Assembly (NCBI GenBank): GCA_004210915.1
Contig: SEGS01000010.1
Location: 1 to 64,000, forward strand
Source of the DNA: Variovorax sp.
GTDB taxonomy: Bacteria; Pseudomonadota; Gammaproteobacteria; Burkholderiales; Burkholderiaceae_C
Direction of reading: 5' to 3'
DNA length: 64,000 nt
This document shows, in pieces, positions 10,048 through 18,027 of the stretch (position 1 is the first letter of the stretch; every line of letters starts with the position of its first letter). The notes beneath the pieces were generated by a model that was not told the DNA's origin, made no database searches, and saw only the letters and a program-made list of their open reading frames with translations. The position numbers and the translations under genes were made by a program.

Positions 10048-10078
10048 ACTGTGAAGCCTCACACCATGAGAGGGTCAA
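10048..10078 (-). promoter_or_regulatory. MerR/CueR-type promoter of copA
   Basis: Read on the minus strand, TTGACC (-35, 10078-10073) and CACAGT (-10, 10053-10048) are separated by 19 bases. The spacer holds the inverted repeat CCTC...GAGG (CCTCTCATGGTGTGAGG). The over-long 19-bp spacer with a dyad between the boxes is the hallmark of CueR/MerR-controlled metal promoters. No cueR gene is in the window, so the regulator is predicted to be encoded elsewhere. Confidence 0.82.
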
Positions 10079-10124
10079 GCGCTTATTTTTGAACCGCAGC
10101 GCGGCCTTCGCCGGGCAGCTTGCG

Positions 10125-11201
10125 TCAGGCCGCCTGCGCGAGCGGGATCACCTTCATGCCGCGATGGACCTCTGGCTCGCCGTGCTTCGCGAGCAGCTGC
10201 ATCAGGTGCTTGCGGATCAGCATGCCGGGCTTGTCGGACTCCATCGAGTACTCGACGCCGCGGCGGCGCGTGTCGACCAGCGCATCGGGGTCGGTCGATT
10301 CAAGGATGTCCTTGTCCTCTCGCGTGATCTCGTCGTCGAAGTCGATGAGCATCTGCGCCGCGCAGTCGGCCTCGGTGTCGTTGCGGAACAGCCATTGGCA
10401 CAGCTGCATGCGCCCGTCGTCGATCGGCGTGAAGCAGTTGATGATGATGTGGCGGATGCCGGACGGGTATTCGATGTCGAGCCGGCGCGCGAAGGGCAGG
10501 AAGTACGCGTTGCGCATGTGGCGCGTGGTGATCGGGTCGGTCACACCGCTGATCGCGTGGAACTTGGCCGGGTTGGCCGCGTCGATCACCGTCTCGGCGT
10601 AGAAGCCGCTGTCGTTCTCGACCAGGTTGTATTTGCTGGGCTTCGGGCTGGCGGCCACGCCGAAGGTGGCGCGATGCACGAAGCTGAAGTGCGAGTTGTC
10701 GAACGAGTTTTCCAACGCGCGCATCGGGCTCGTGTTCCAGGTCTCGTAGAACTGGAAGATCGTGCGGTAGGCCGGATCCTCGAACTCGGGGATCTCGGGA
10801 ATGTCGGCGATCGGGTCTTCGAGCGCGACCCATGCGTAGCCGTAGCGCGCGGTGCAATGGTAGGCCGTCGTTTTGTAGTCGGGCGAGATCTTGCGGTCTG
10901 GCTCGTACTGCGGAATGCGGATCACCTGGCCGCTGCGGTCGTAGGTCCAGCCGTGATAGCCGCACTGGATCGCGCCGTTGCCGCAGGCCTTGCCTTCGGT
11001 GTCGACGCACCAGCCTTTCGAGAGCTTGGCCGTGCGATGGCAGCAACGGTCGCGCAGTGCCGCCGGCTGGCCGTCGGCATCGATGAAAAGCACGATGTCT
11101 TCGCCGAGCAGCGTGAAGGGCTTCGGGCCGTGCGCCAACTCGGTGAGCGGCATGACGGCATGCCAGAACTTGCGGAAGACGGGTTGATGGGTGACGAGCA
11201 T
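10125..11201 (-). CDS. Rieske non-haem iron oxygenase, riboswitch-controlled (HpxD-like candidate)
   Basis: Oxygenase alpha subunit, 358 residues. The Rieske [2Fe-2S] ligands are C53-x-H55 (CCHR) and C80-G-Y-H83. The mononuclear iron motif reads N165-x2-D168-x2-H171-x4-H176 (ENSFDNSHFSFVH). The ATG at 11201 has AAGGAG upstream. The leader carries an NMT1-motif (xanthine-I) riboswitch, tying expression to xanthine or urate. Klebsiella HpxD is a Rieske-type protein needed for hypoxanthine/purine oxidation, so a purine substrate is a reasonable inference. No reductase is adjacent; the flavin reductase at 3194 is the nearest redox candidate. Annotation by family alone would say aromatic ring hydroxylase; the leader argues for a purine role. 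Confidence 0.9.
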   Translation of the reverse strand: MLVTHQPVFRKFWHAVMPLTELAHGPKPFTLLGEDIVLFIDADGQPAALRDRCCHRTAKLSKGWCVDTEGKACGNGAIQCGYHGWTYDRSGQVIRIPQYEPDRKISPDYKTTAYHCTARYGYAWVALEDPIADIPEIPEFEDPAYRTIFQFYETWNTSPMRALENSFDNSHFSFVHRATFGVAASPKPSKYNLVENDSGFYAETVIDAANPAKFHAISGVTDPITTRHMRNAYFLPFARRLDIEYPSGIRHIIINCFTPIDDGRMQLCQWLFRNDTEADCAAQMLIDFDDEITREDKDILESTDPDALVDTRRRGVEYSMESDKPGMLIRKHLMQLLAKHGEPEVHRGMKVIPLAQAA

Positions 11202-11239
11202 GCGTGGAACTCCTTGGGGTTGCGTGTGGGGACGAACTC

Positions 11240-11306
11240 AAAGAGCAATTTCCGACCGCGGCCTGTTCGGGAGAACAGGTGCCGGGCTGAACGCTTCTAC
11301 TCTGCG
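11240..11306 (-). promoter_or_regulatory. NMT1-motif (xanthine-I) riboswitch upstream of the Rieske gene
   Basis: On the minus strand the leader reads AGAGTAGAAGCGTTCAGC, then a hairpin with perfect 7-bp arms CCTGTTC/GAACAGG, then CGGAAATTGCTCTT. AGAG and CTCT pair to close P1. These two conserved strands are the ones I recall for the NMT1 motif, characterised as a xanthine/uric acid-sensing riboswitch. The same strands recur at 14363 around a completely different hairpin, which is strong evidence of a structured aptamer. The aptamer ends about 38 bases before the Rieske start, so control of ribosome access is likely. Confidence 0.9.
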
Positions 11307-11426
11307 CAAGTTGTGATGCAAATTGCGGGCCCGATTGTGGCGCACCGGGCCTTCGTTGGAAATGGCGCGCACGTCCGCGCTGATGTTCCTGCGTTCCGGG
11401 AGTTCATTCGCTCGTCAACATCACCG

Positions 11427-11447
11427 ATATTTCGATAATCGTTGTAT
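11427..11447 (+). promoter_or_regulatory. Probable ArsR operator
   Basis: An imperfect 21-bp dyad centred on CGATAATCG with ATA/TAT ends lies 9 bases before the arsR start, in an AT-rich patch. This position and composition fit autoregulation by ArsR: arsenite binding would release the operon. The exact half-site boundaries are uncertain. Confidence 0.6.
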
Positions 11448-11456
11448 TATCAATTC

Positions 11457-11783
11457 ATGGATGAAGAGAACGCTGTTCTGGCGCTGTCCGGCCTTTCGCA
11501 CGCCGCGCGCCTTCGCCTGTTCCGTGGGCTTGTCGTCGCTGGCCCTGAAGGGCTGACGCCAGGCGTTCTTGCTGAGCAACTGGGCGTGGCTGCCAGCACG
11601 CTGTCCTTTCACCTCAAGGAGTTGATGCGCGCAGGTTTGGTCACGCAAGAGCGTCAAAGCCGCAATCTGGTCTATCGCGCGGCGTTCGCAACCATGAACG
11701 ATCTCCTGGCCTACCTCACCGAGAACTGCTGCGAGGGCGCAGCCTGCACGACCACGGGCGTGATCGCGCAGCGACGTTGTTGA
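11457..11783 (+). CDS. arsR: ArsR-family arsenite-responsive repressor
   Basis: A 108-residue winged-helix repressor. The recognition region is LAEQLGVAASTLSFHLKELMRAGLV. The classic ELCVCDL metal site of plasmid R773 ArsR is absent; instead the C-terminal cysteines C91, C92 and C97 (ENCCEGAAC) resemble the C95/C96/C102 arsenite site known from Acidithiobacillus ferrooxidans ArsR. The ATG at 11457 is preferred over the upstream TTG because it starts the conserved domain directly. First gene of arsR-arsB-arsC-arsH. Confidence 0.93.
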   Translation: MDEENAVLALSGLSHAARLRLFRGLVVAGPEGLTPGVLAEQLGVAASTLSFHLKELMRAGLVTQERQSRNLVYRAAFATMNDLLAYLTENCCEGAACTTTGVIAQRRC

Positions 11784-11823
11784 TCGTTCTTCTGTCGTTC
11801 TCTCCTTCTGAAAAGGCCTTCGC

Positions 11824-13110
11824 ATGCTCGCGGCCATCCTGATCTTTCTGGTCACGCTCGTTCTGGTGATCTGGCAGCCGCGCGGCCTGGGCATCGGCTG
11901 GAGCGCGTCGTTCGGCGCCGTGCTGGCGCTGGTGTTCGGCGTGGTGCACCTGGCCGACATCGCCGTGGTGTGGGGCATCGTCTGGAACGCGACGGCCACG
12001 TTCGTGGCGGTCATCATCATCAGTCTGCTGCTCGACGAAGCGGGCTTCTTCGAGTGGGCCGCGCTGCATGTGGCGCGCTGGGGCCGCGGCAACGGCCGCC
12101 GGCTGTTCGCTTTCATCGTGCTGCTGGGCGCGGCGGTGGCCGCGCTGTTCGCCAACGATGGCGCAGCGCTGATCCTCACGCCCATCGTCATGGCCATGCT
12201 GGTGGCGCTGGGCTTCTCGCCGGCCGCGACGCTGGCCTTCGTGATGGCTGCCGGCTTCATTGCCGACACGGCCAGCCTGCCGCTGATCGTCTCCAACCTG
12301 GTCAACATCGTGTCGGCCGATTTCTTCGGCATCGGCTTCAACCAATACGCGGCCGTGATGGTGCCGGTCAACATCGCCGCCGTGCTGGCCAGCCTGGGTG
12401 TGCTGCTGCTGTACTTCGGCCGGGGCGTGCCGGCGCGTTACGACATCACCCAGCTCAAGGCGCCGGCCCGGGCCATCCGCGACCCGGCCACGTTCCGCGC
12501 CGGCTGGGTGGTGCTGGTCCTTCTGCTGGTGGGCTTCTTCGGCCTGGAGCCGCTGGGCGTGCCGGTCAGCGCGGTGGCCGCCGTGGCCGCCGTGGTGCTG
12601 CTGGCGGTCGCGGCCAGGGGCCACGTCATCAGCACGCGCAAGGTGCTGCACGGCGCGCCCTGGCAGATCGTGGTGTTCTCGCTGGGCATGTACCTGGTGG
12701 TCTACGGCCTGCGCAATGCCGGCCTGACCGACCGCATCGCCGGGCTGCTCGACTGGTTCGCACTGGGCGGTATCTGGGGCGCGGCCATCGGCACGGGCGT
12801 GCTCACGGCGCTGTTGTCCTCGGTCATGAACAACATGCCCACGGTGTTGATCGGCGCGCTGTCCATCGACGCATCGCAGGCCAGCGGCGTGGTCAAAGAG
12901 GCCATGGTCTACGCCAACGTGATCGGCTGCGACCTCGGCCCGAAGATCACGCCCATCGGCAGTCTGGCCACGCTGCTGTGGCTGCATGTACTGCAGAAGA
13001 AGGGCATGACGATCCGCTGGGGTTACTACTTCAAGGTGGGCATCGTGCTGACGCTGCCCGTGCTGCTGGTCACGCTGGGCGCCTTGGCGCTGCGCTTGAG
13101 CCTGGCCTGA
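11824..13110 (+). CDS. arsB: Arsenite efflux transporter ArsB
   Basis: Inner-membrane arsenite (and antimonite) extruder of the ArsB/ion transporter superfamily, 428 residues, matching the 429 of E. coli ArsB, with about 12 hydrophobic segments. Diagnostic stretches include [16 protein letters not shown] and the C-terminal [11 protein letters not shown] plus [20 protein letters not shown]. No arsA ATPase is present, so it would work as a membrane-potential-driven carrier. It begins 40 bases after arsR. Confidence 0.95.
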   Translation: MLAAILIFLVTLVLVIWQPRGLGIGWSASFGAVLALVFGVVHLADIAVVWGIVWNATATFVAVIIISLLLDEAGFFEWAALHVARWGRGNGRRLFAFIVLLGAAVAALFANDGAALILTPIVMAMLVALGFSPAATLAFVMAAGFIADTASLPLIVSNLVNIVSADFFGIGFNQYAAVMVPVNIAAVLASLGVLLLYFGRGVPARYDITQLKAPARAIRDPATFRAGWVVLVLLLVGFFGLEPLGVPVSAVAAVAAVVLLAVAARGHVISTRKVLHGAPWQIVVFSLGMYLVVYGLRNAGLTDRIAGLLDWFALGGIWGAAIGTGVLTALLSSVMNNMPTVLIGALSIDASQASGVVKEAMVYANVIGCDLGPKITPIGSLATLLWLHVLQKKGMTIRWGYYFKVGIVLTLPVLLVTLGALALRLSLA

Positions 13111-13140
13111 ACGCGCCCGCCATCCAACAAGGATTCAAAC

Positions 13141-13572
13141 ATGAGCGACATCACGATCTATCACAACCCCGCCTGCGGCACGTCGCGCAACGTGCTGGCG
13201 TTGATCCGGAATTCCGGCGAGGAACCTCAAGTCACCGAGTACCTGAAGGCCCCACCCGACCGGACCACGCTGGAGAAGCTGATCGCGGCCATGGGCATCG
13301 CGCCGCGCGCGCTGCTGCGCCAAAAGGGAACGCCCTACGAGGCGCTGGGCCTGGCCAGCACCGCATGGACCGACGATCAACTGATCGACTTCATGTTGCA
13401 AGAGCCCATCCTGATCAACCGGCCCATCGTCGTCACACCACTGGGCACGCGGCTGTGCCGGCCTTCGGAAGCGGTGCTGGATCTGCTGCCGCGGCCGCAG
13501 CAAGGCGCCTTCACCAAGGAAGACGGCGAGGCCGTCATTGACGAAAAGGGAGCGCGGATTGCAAAACCCTGA
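13141..13572 (+). CDS. arsC: Glutaredoxin-dependent arsenate reductase
   Basis: Reduces arsenate to arsenite so that ArsB can export it. 143 residues, with the catalytic cysteine C12 in HNPACGTSR and the family segments EYLKAPP and [15 protein letters not shown] that supply the anion-binding arginines. This is the E. coli/R773 ArsC type, not the thioredoxin-linked low-molecular-weight phosphatase type. It starts 30 bases after arsB and overlaps arsH at its 3' end. Confidence 0.96.
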   Translation: MSDITIYHNPACGTSRNVLALIRNSGEEPQVTEYLKAPPDRTTLEKLIAAMGIAPRALLRQKGTPYEALGLASTAWTDDQLIDFMLQEPILINRPIVVTPLGTRLCRPSEAVLDLLPRPQQGAFTKEDGEAVIDEKGARIAKP

Positions 13573-14275
13573 ACTGCCGAACGTCGATGGCGAGTGCTTC
13601 CGCCGGCCCGACCTGGCGCGGTTGCTGCTGGCCGAGCGCGCGCCCCATCCGCCGCGCATCCTGCTGCTCTACGGTTCGGTGCGTGAGCGCTCCTACAGCC
13701 GGCTCGTGACCGAGGAAGCAGCCCGGCTGCTGCAGGCCATGGGCGCCGAGGCGCGCATCTTCGATCCGCGCGGCCTGCCGCAGCCCGATGGCGCGCCCGA
13801 GGACCATCCCAAGGTACAGGAGCTGCGCGACCTGGCGCAGTGGTCCGAGGGCATGGTGTGGTGTTCGCCCGAGCGGCACGGGGCCATGACCGGCATCATG
13901 AAGTCGCAGATCGACTGGATTCCGCTGGCGGTGGGGTCGGTGCGACCCACGCAGGGAAAGACGCTGGCCGTCATGCAGGTGTCAGGCGGTTCGCAGTCCT
14001 TCAACGCGGTGAACCAGCTGCGCGTGCTGGGCCGCTGGATGCGCATGCTGACGATCCCGAACCAGTCGTCGGTGGCCAAAGCCTTCGCCGAATTCGAGGA
14101 AGACGGCCGCATGAAACCTTCGCCCTACTACGAGCGCGTCGTGGACGTGATGGAAGAGCTGGTGAAGTTCACGCTGCTGACGCGCGATTGCGCCGGCTAT
14201 CTGGTGGACCGCTACAGCGAGCGGCGCGAGAGTGCCGAGGCGCTGGCCCAGCGAGTGAATCTGCGCAGCATCTGA
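13559..14275 (+). CDS. arsH: ArsH NADPH-dependent FMN reductase / organoarsenical oxidase
   Basis: Flavodoxin-fold FMN protein, about 238 residues. In characterised ArsH proteins it oxidises trivalent organoarsenicals or reduces quinones with NADPH. The FMN phosphate loop is [10 protein letters not shown]; further family blocks are [19 protein letters not shown] and [15 protein letters not shown]. The start is probably the TTG at 13559 ([12 protein letters not shown]) with GGGAG six bases before it; the ORF-track TTG at 13538 is an alternative. Overlap with arsC by 14 bases implies coupling. It is the last gene of the operon. Confidence 0.93.
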   Translation: MQNPELPNVDGECFRRPDLARLLLAERAPHPPRILLLYGSVRERSYSRLVTEEAARLLQAMGAEARIFDPRGLPQPDGAPEDHPKVQELRDLAQWSEGMVWCSPERHGAMTGIMKSQIDWIPLAVGSVRPTQGKTLAVMQVSGGSQSFNAVNQLRVLGRWMRMLTIPNQSSVAKAFAEFEEDGRMKPSPYYERVVDVMEELVKFTLLTRDCAGYLVDRYSERRESAEALAQRVNLRSI

Positions 14276-14362
14276 ACCGGCTGGCGCTGGGCCGCAATGC
14301 ACAAGGGCCCTGCCGCGGACACTTCGGCCACTGCCCTGGCACGCCTCATGCATCTAACGCTT

Positions 14363-14425
14363 CAAGAGTAGAAGCGTTCAGCAGCGCACGCACCACCGAT
14401 GTGCGCCGCCCGGAAATTGCTCTTG
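14363..14425 (+). promoter_or_regulatory. NMT1-motif (xanthine-I) riboswitch upstream of the third NMT1 binding protein
   Basis: The conserved strands AGAGTAGAAGCGTTCAGC and CGGAAATTGCTCTT are identical to those at 11240-11306 on the other strand. P1 is a perfect CAAGAG/CTCTTG helix; P2 is GCGCAC/GTGCGC with a GC/GC extension. The motif was named for its position before NMT1-family genes, exactly as here. A second CAAGAG at 14458-14463 can pair with the 3' P1 strand (14420-14425), offering a mutually exclusive helix near the ribosome site. A weak GGA-CT/AG-TCC hairpin before ATTTTT at about 14451-14471 might act as a terminator. Confidence 0.94.
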
Positions 14426-14486
14426 CAGCGCCTTCTGCTCGCCGAGCGGGAGGAACTCAAGAGTCCATTTTTCGAGGCCCCACGCC

Positions 14487-15515
14487 ATGCAACGCCGTTC
14501 CTTCCTCGCTTCCAGCGCCGCCATCGCAAGCTCTTTGGCCGCCCCCTTCGTCATCGCGCAGAGCGGCAAGCTCACGCCGCTGAAATTCACGCTCGACTTC
14601 CGCGTCAACGGCCAGACCGCGCCCTTCTTCCTGGCCCAGTCGCGCGGCTATTACCGCGACGAACGGCTGGACGTGAGCATCGACACCGGCGCCGGCTCGG
14701 TGGCCTCCATCACCCGCATCGCGAGCGGCGTGTATCAGATGGGCCTGGGCGACATCAGCTCGCTGGTCGAGTTCAACGCGCAAAACCCGGGCACGCCGGT
14801 GGTGCAGGCGGTGTACCAGTACTACAACCGCGCACCGTTCGTGATCATCGGCCGCAAGGACCGCGGCGTGACTGGCGACTTCAAGAGCCTCGAAGGCAAG
14901 AAGGTCGGCGCGGCCGCCGTCGAATCGACCCGCCGCGCGTGGCCGATGGTGGCGCGCAAGCAGGGCATGAAGCCCGACGCCTTCGCCTGGCAGACCACCG
15001 ACTTCAGCGCACGCGACAACGTCATGGTGCGCGGTGACGTCGACGCCGCCACCTACTTCCACGATTCCGCCGTGTCGCTGTTCGCCCGCATGAAGCTGGA
15101 CGAACTGTCGGTGCTCAAGTACGCCGATGCGGGCGTCAACCTGTACGGCAACGCCATCCTCGCGAGCAGCAACCTGATCGCGCAGGATCCGGGCGTGGTC
15201 GCGGCCTTTTTGCGCGCCACCAACCGCGCGATCGTCGAGACCTTCGCCGACCCCGCACCGGCCATCGCAGCCATGCGCCAGCGCGAGCCGATCCTCGACA
15301 CCAAGGTCGAGCTCGACCGTTGGGCCATCACCGCCGAGTACGTGGGCGCGGCCGACACGCGCGCGCACGGCCTGGGCGACATCCGCAAGCTCACGCTTGA
15401 GCAGCAGGTCGACGAGGTGGCGGAGGTGTTCAAGCTCAAGCACAAACCGTCGGCCGATGCGATCTTCAACAGCTCGATGCTGCCGCGCCGCGCAGACCGC
15501 ATGATCAAGGCATGA
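14487..15515 (+). CDS. NMT1-family ABC substrate-binding protein (copy 3, riboswitch-controlled)
   Basis: Periplasmic binding protein, 342 residues, with a possible twin-arginine/Sec signal (MQRRSFLASSAAIASSLAAP, cleavage near FVIAQ). KFTLDFRVNGQTAPFFLAQ is the family opening motif. It is clearly diverged from the pair at 2129 and 3983. No ATPase or permease is adjacent, so it may share the one at 5016-6640 or use an unlinked complex. The xanthine-type riboswitch in its leader suggests the ligand is a purine or purine breakdown product. Its stop overlaps the deaminase start. Confidence 0.92.
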   Translation: MQRRSFLASSAAIASSLAAPFVIAQSGKLTPLKFTLDFRVNGQTAPFFLAQSRGYYRDERLDVSIDTGAGSVASITRIASGVYQMGLGDISSLVEFNAQNPGTPVVQAVYQYYNRAPFVIIGRKDRGVTGDFKSLEGKKVGAAAVESTRRAWPMVARKQGMKPDAFAWQTTDFSARDNVMVRGDVDAATYFHDSAVSLFARMKLDELSVLKYADAGVNLYGNAILASSNLIAQDPGVVAAFLRATNRAIVETFADPAPAIAAMRQREPILDTKVELDRWAITAEYVGAADTRAHGLGDIRKLTLEQQVDEVAEVFKLKHKPSADAIFNSSMLPRRADRMIKA

Positions 15516-16036
15516 CATCCGAAATTTCGCCCCGCGCGCTCCCCGAAGAAACCCCGCTCGACGAGCGCGACGGCCGCTACCTGCGCAAGGCGATCGGCTG
15601 GTCGCACGCGGCCCGGCGGCGCGGCAACCGGCCGTTCGGCGCCGTCATCGTGTCGGCCGACAACGAGGTGCTCGCCGAGGGCTACAACAGCAACGGCGAG
15701 ACCGGCGACTGCACCGCGCATGCCGAGGTCAATGCGCTGCGGGCACTGGCCGGACGCGGCCACACGCGCGAGCAGCTCGCCGGGGCCACGATGTACGCCT
15801 CGGGCGAGCCCTGCGTGATGTGCGCGGGCGCGATCTTCTGGTCGGCCATCGGCCGCGTGGTGTTCGGCATCGATGCCGAACGTCTGCGCATCTACCGTGG
15901 CGAACGCGGCGACCAGCGCGACGCAGAGCTGTCGTGCCGCGACGTGTTCCGCGCCTCACCGCACCCGATCGAGTGCATCGGTCCCGCGCTGATCGACGAG
16001 GCCAGCGCCGCGCACGACGGGGCCTGGAAAACCTGA
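15512..16036 (+). CDS. Nucleobase deaminase, cytidine-deaminase fold (copy 2; guanine deaminase-like)
   Basis: A 174-residue zinc deaminase with H70-A-E72 (AHAEVNAL) and P-C101-V-M-C104. It starts inside the stop of the binding protein (ATGA) and is therefore translated with it under the xanthine-type riboswitch. Guanine deamination gives xanthine, so a GuaD role would fit the switch ligand; this is inference from context. It resembles the deaminase at 6648 only in core motifs, with a different N-terminus and C-terminal region. A housekeeping TadA would be expected elsewhere and is a less likely identity here. Confidence 0.87.
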   Translation: MTSEISPRALPEETPLDERDGRYLRKAIGWSHAARRRGNRPFGAVIVSADNEVLAEGYNSNGETGDCTAHAEVNALRALAGRGHTREQLAGATMYASGEPCVMCAGAIFWSAIGRVVFGIDAERLRIYRGERGDQRDAELSCRDVFRASPHPIECIGPALIDEASAAHDGAWKT

Positions 16037-16127
16037 GAGGCCGGAAAGCCCGCGGCCTGCAGCAGGCGCGTGGGTCGTCCAGAATCGCGTCGGCCAAACC
16101 GGCCACGAGATTCCAGGAGCAAGACCC

Positions 16128-17120
16128 ATGACCACCCCGCCTGCGCAGACCCGCGCCATCCGCGTGACCACCTTCGGCGGCCCCGAGGCCATGCGCCTCG
16201 AGACCATCGACCTGCCGGCGCCCGGCGCGGGCGAGGTGCAGTTGCGCCAAACGGCCATCGGCTTCAACTACATCGACGTGTACCAGCGCAGCGGCAAGTA
16301 CCCGCTGCCCGCGCCCACGGGCTTGGGCCATGAAGCGGCAGGCGTCGTCGAGCGCCTGGGCGATGGCGTGGCCGACCTGCAGGTCGGCGATCGCGTGGTC
16401 TACATGAACGCCGGTGTCGGCGCCTATGCCGCACACCGCAACGTGCCCGCAGCTCGACTGGTGCGCCTGCCCGATGCCGTCTCCGACGAAGACGCCGCCG
16501 CGGTGTTCTTCAAGGCGATGACCGCGCAGTACCTGGTGAAGAAGACCCACGCAGTGCAGCCCGGCGACATCGTGCTGGTGCATGCCGCCGCGGGTGGTGT
16601 CGGCCAGATCCTCTGCGGCTGGGCCCGCGCGCTCGGCGCCACCGTGATCGGCACGGCCGGCTCCGCGGCGAAATGCGAGGTGGCGCTTGGCGCAGGCTGC
16701 CACGCGGCTATCGACTATTCGAAGCCCGACTGGGTGCAGCAGGTGATCGATGCCACCGGCGGGCGCAAGGCGCGCGTGGTGTACGACTCGGTCGCGCAGC
16801 ACACCTTCATGGGTTCGCTCGACTGCACCGCGCCCTTCGGCTTGGTGGCGCTGTACGGCGCGGCCTCGGGCCCGGCGCCGGCCATCGACCCCGAACTGCT
16901 CAACAAGAAGGGATGCCTGTTCCTCACGCGCCCCTCGGTGTTTCCGCACAACGCGGACGCGCCCACCTTCCGCGCGAACGCGAAGGACGTGTTCGATGGG
17001 ATGGCCTCGGGCGCCGTGCGCGCGGCAATCGGCGCGCGCTTTGCGCTGGCCGACGCGGCCGAGGCGCACCGGGCCGCAGAAAGCCGCTCGGTGACCGGCG
17101 CCATCCTGCTGCTGCCCTGA
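16128..17120 (+). CDS. Quinone oxidoreductase, zinc-independent MDR family
   Basis: NADPH:quinone oxidoreductase-like protein, 330 residues. The N-terminal GroES-like domain has GFNYIDVYQRSGKYP; the nucleotide motif is HAAAGGVGQ (about residue 148), typical of Qor/zeta-crystallin, and zinc-binding cysteines are lacking. It follows the deaminase by 91 bases and may be read with it, but its own promoter is possible. A general redox or detoxification function is likely; nothing ties it specifically to purines. Confidence 0.92.
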   Translation: MTTPPAQTRAIRVTTFGGPEAMRLETIDLPAPGAGEVQLRQTAIGFNYIDVYQRSGKYPLPAPTGLGHEAAGVVERLGDGVADLQVGDRVVYMNAGVGAYAAHRNVPAARLVRLPDAVSDEDAAAVFFKAMTAQYLVKKTHAVQPGDIVLVHAAAGGVGQILCGWARALGATVIGTAGSAAKCEVALGAGCHAAIDYSKPDWVQQVIDATGGRKARVVYDSVAQHTFMGSLDCTAPFGLVALYGAASGPAPAIDPELLNKKGCLFLTRPSVFPHNADAPTFRANAKDVFDGMASGAVRAAIGARFALADAAEAHRAAESRSVTGAILLLP

Positions 17121-17154
17121 CAAGGTGCGCAGACGCTGCCTCTAGACTCGCTGC

Positions 17155-17985
17155 ATGCCCTGGCACGCCCGCCTTCATCTCGCCTACCGACACGAAGCCG
17201 ACCGCACCGTCGCGCGCTTTCGGCACGATGGGCCGCTGCGCATCCTGCAGAGCCTCTATCCCGAAGGCAACGCGGTCTGCCACAACGTGCTGGTGCACCC
17301 GCCTGGAGGGCTGGTCGGCGGCGACACGCTCGACATCGACATCGAAGCGGCCGACGGCAGCCACGGCCTGGTCACCACGCCCGGTGCCTCGCGCTTCTAC
17401 CGCTCCGAGGGCGAGCTGGCCCTGCAGCGCACGCGCATCCGCTTGGCCGCCGGCGCGCGGCTCGAGTGGCTGCCGCTTGAAGCCATCTGCTACAGCGGCT
17501 GTCGCGCCGAGAACCGCCTGACCATCGAGCCCGCGCCCGGCGCCGAGATGATCGGCTGGGACATCACCGCGCTCGGCCTGCCGGGCGCGCAATTGCCCTT
17601 CGACCGCGGCACCTTTCAGCAGCACATCGAGGTGCCGGGCCAGTGGCTCGAGCGCGGCCTGATCGACGCGGGCGACCAGCGGCTGCTGCAAAGCCCGATC
17701 GGCCTGGCCGGACAGCGCTGCATCGCCTCGCTGTTCTTCATCGCCGGCACACCGATCCCGAAGGCGCGGCGCGACGCGCTGCTCGACATCGCGCGTGGCG
17801 TGGCCGTTGAGCACGCGCTGTGCGAGAGCGCCGGCGCCACGAGTCCCCATGCGCAGGTGATCGTGCTGCGCGTGCTCGCGCCGGTGGTCGAACCGGCGAT
17901 GCAGCTGCTGCGGCAGGTATGGCAAGGGTGGCGCCACGAGGTGTGGCAGTTGCCGGCCAGCAGCCCGCGCATCTGGGCGATGTAG
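17155..17985 (+). CDS. ureD: Urease accessory protein UreD (orphan)
   Basis: Nickel-metallocentre assembly chaperone of urease, 276 residues, full length. Diagnostic blocks are LRILQSLYPEG, HNVLVHPPGGLVGGDTLDI, TTPGASRFYRS and LEAICYSGCRAEN; the end, PRIWAM, is normal for the family. UreD works in the UreD-UreF-UreG complex, yet no ureA, ureB, ureC, ureE, ureF or ureG gene follows; the next gene is a truncated Rrf2 regulator. Family members usually open a ureDABC operon next to urt genes. The urt operon lies 9 kb away, on the other strand. Confidence 0.95.
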   Translation: MPWHARLHLAYRHEADRTVARFRHDGPLRILQSLYPEGNAVCHNVLVHPPGGLVGGDTLDIDIEAADGSHGLVTTPGASRFYRSEGELALQRTRIRLAAGARLEWLPLEAICYSGCRAENRLTIEPAPGAEMIGWDITALGLPGAQLPFDRGTFQQHIEVPGQWLERGLIDAGDQRLLQSPIGLAGQRCIASLFFIAGTPIPKARRDALLDIARGVAVEHALCESAGATSPHAQVIVLRVLAPVVEPAMQLLRQVWQGWRHEVWQLPASSPRIWAM

Positions 17986-18027
17986 CCATCGCGCCGGCGG
18001 GCGACGAATACACCCACGCAGGCCAGG

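Noticed and set aside
8170-10092. 640-residue plus-strand ORF opposite copA
   Set aside because: Antisense shadow of copA; composition is repetitive Arg/His/Ala and it would run through the copA promoter.
11716-12987. 423-residue minus-strand ORF opposite arsB
   Set aside because: Low-complexity His/Gln/Arg-rich shadow of a membrane protein gene.
11240-14425. Repeated leader sequences as terminal repeats of an ars transposon
   Set aside because: The shared blocks form RNA P1/loop strands around different hairpins and lie directly before purine-type genes; no transposase or target duplication is seen.
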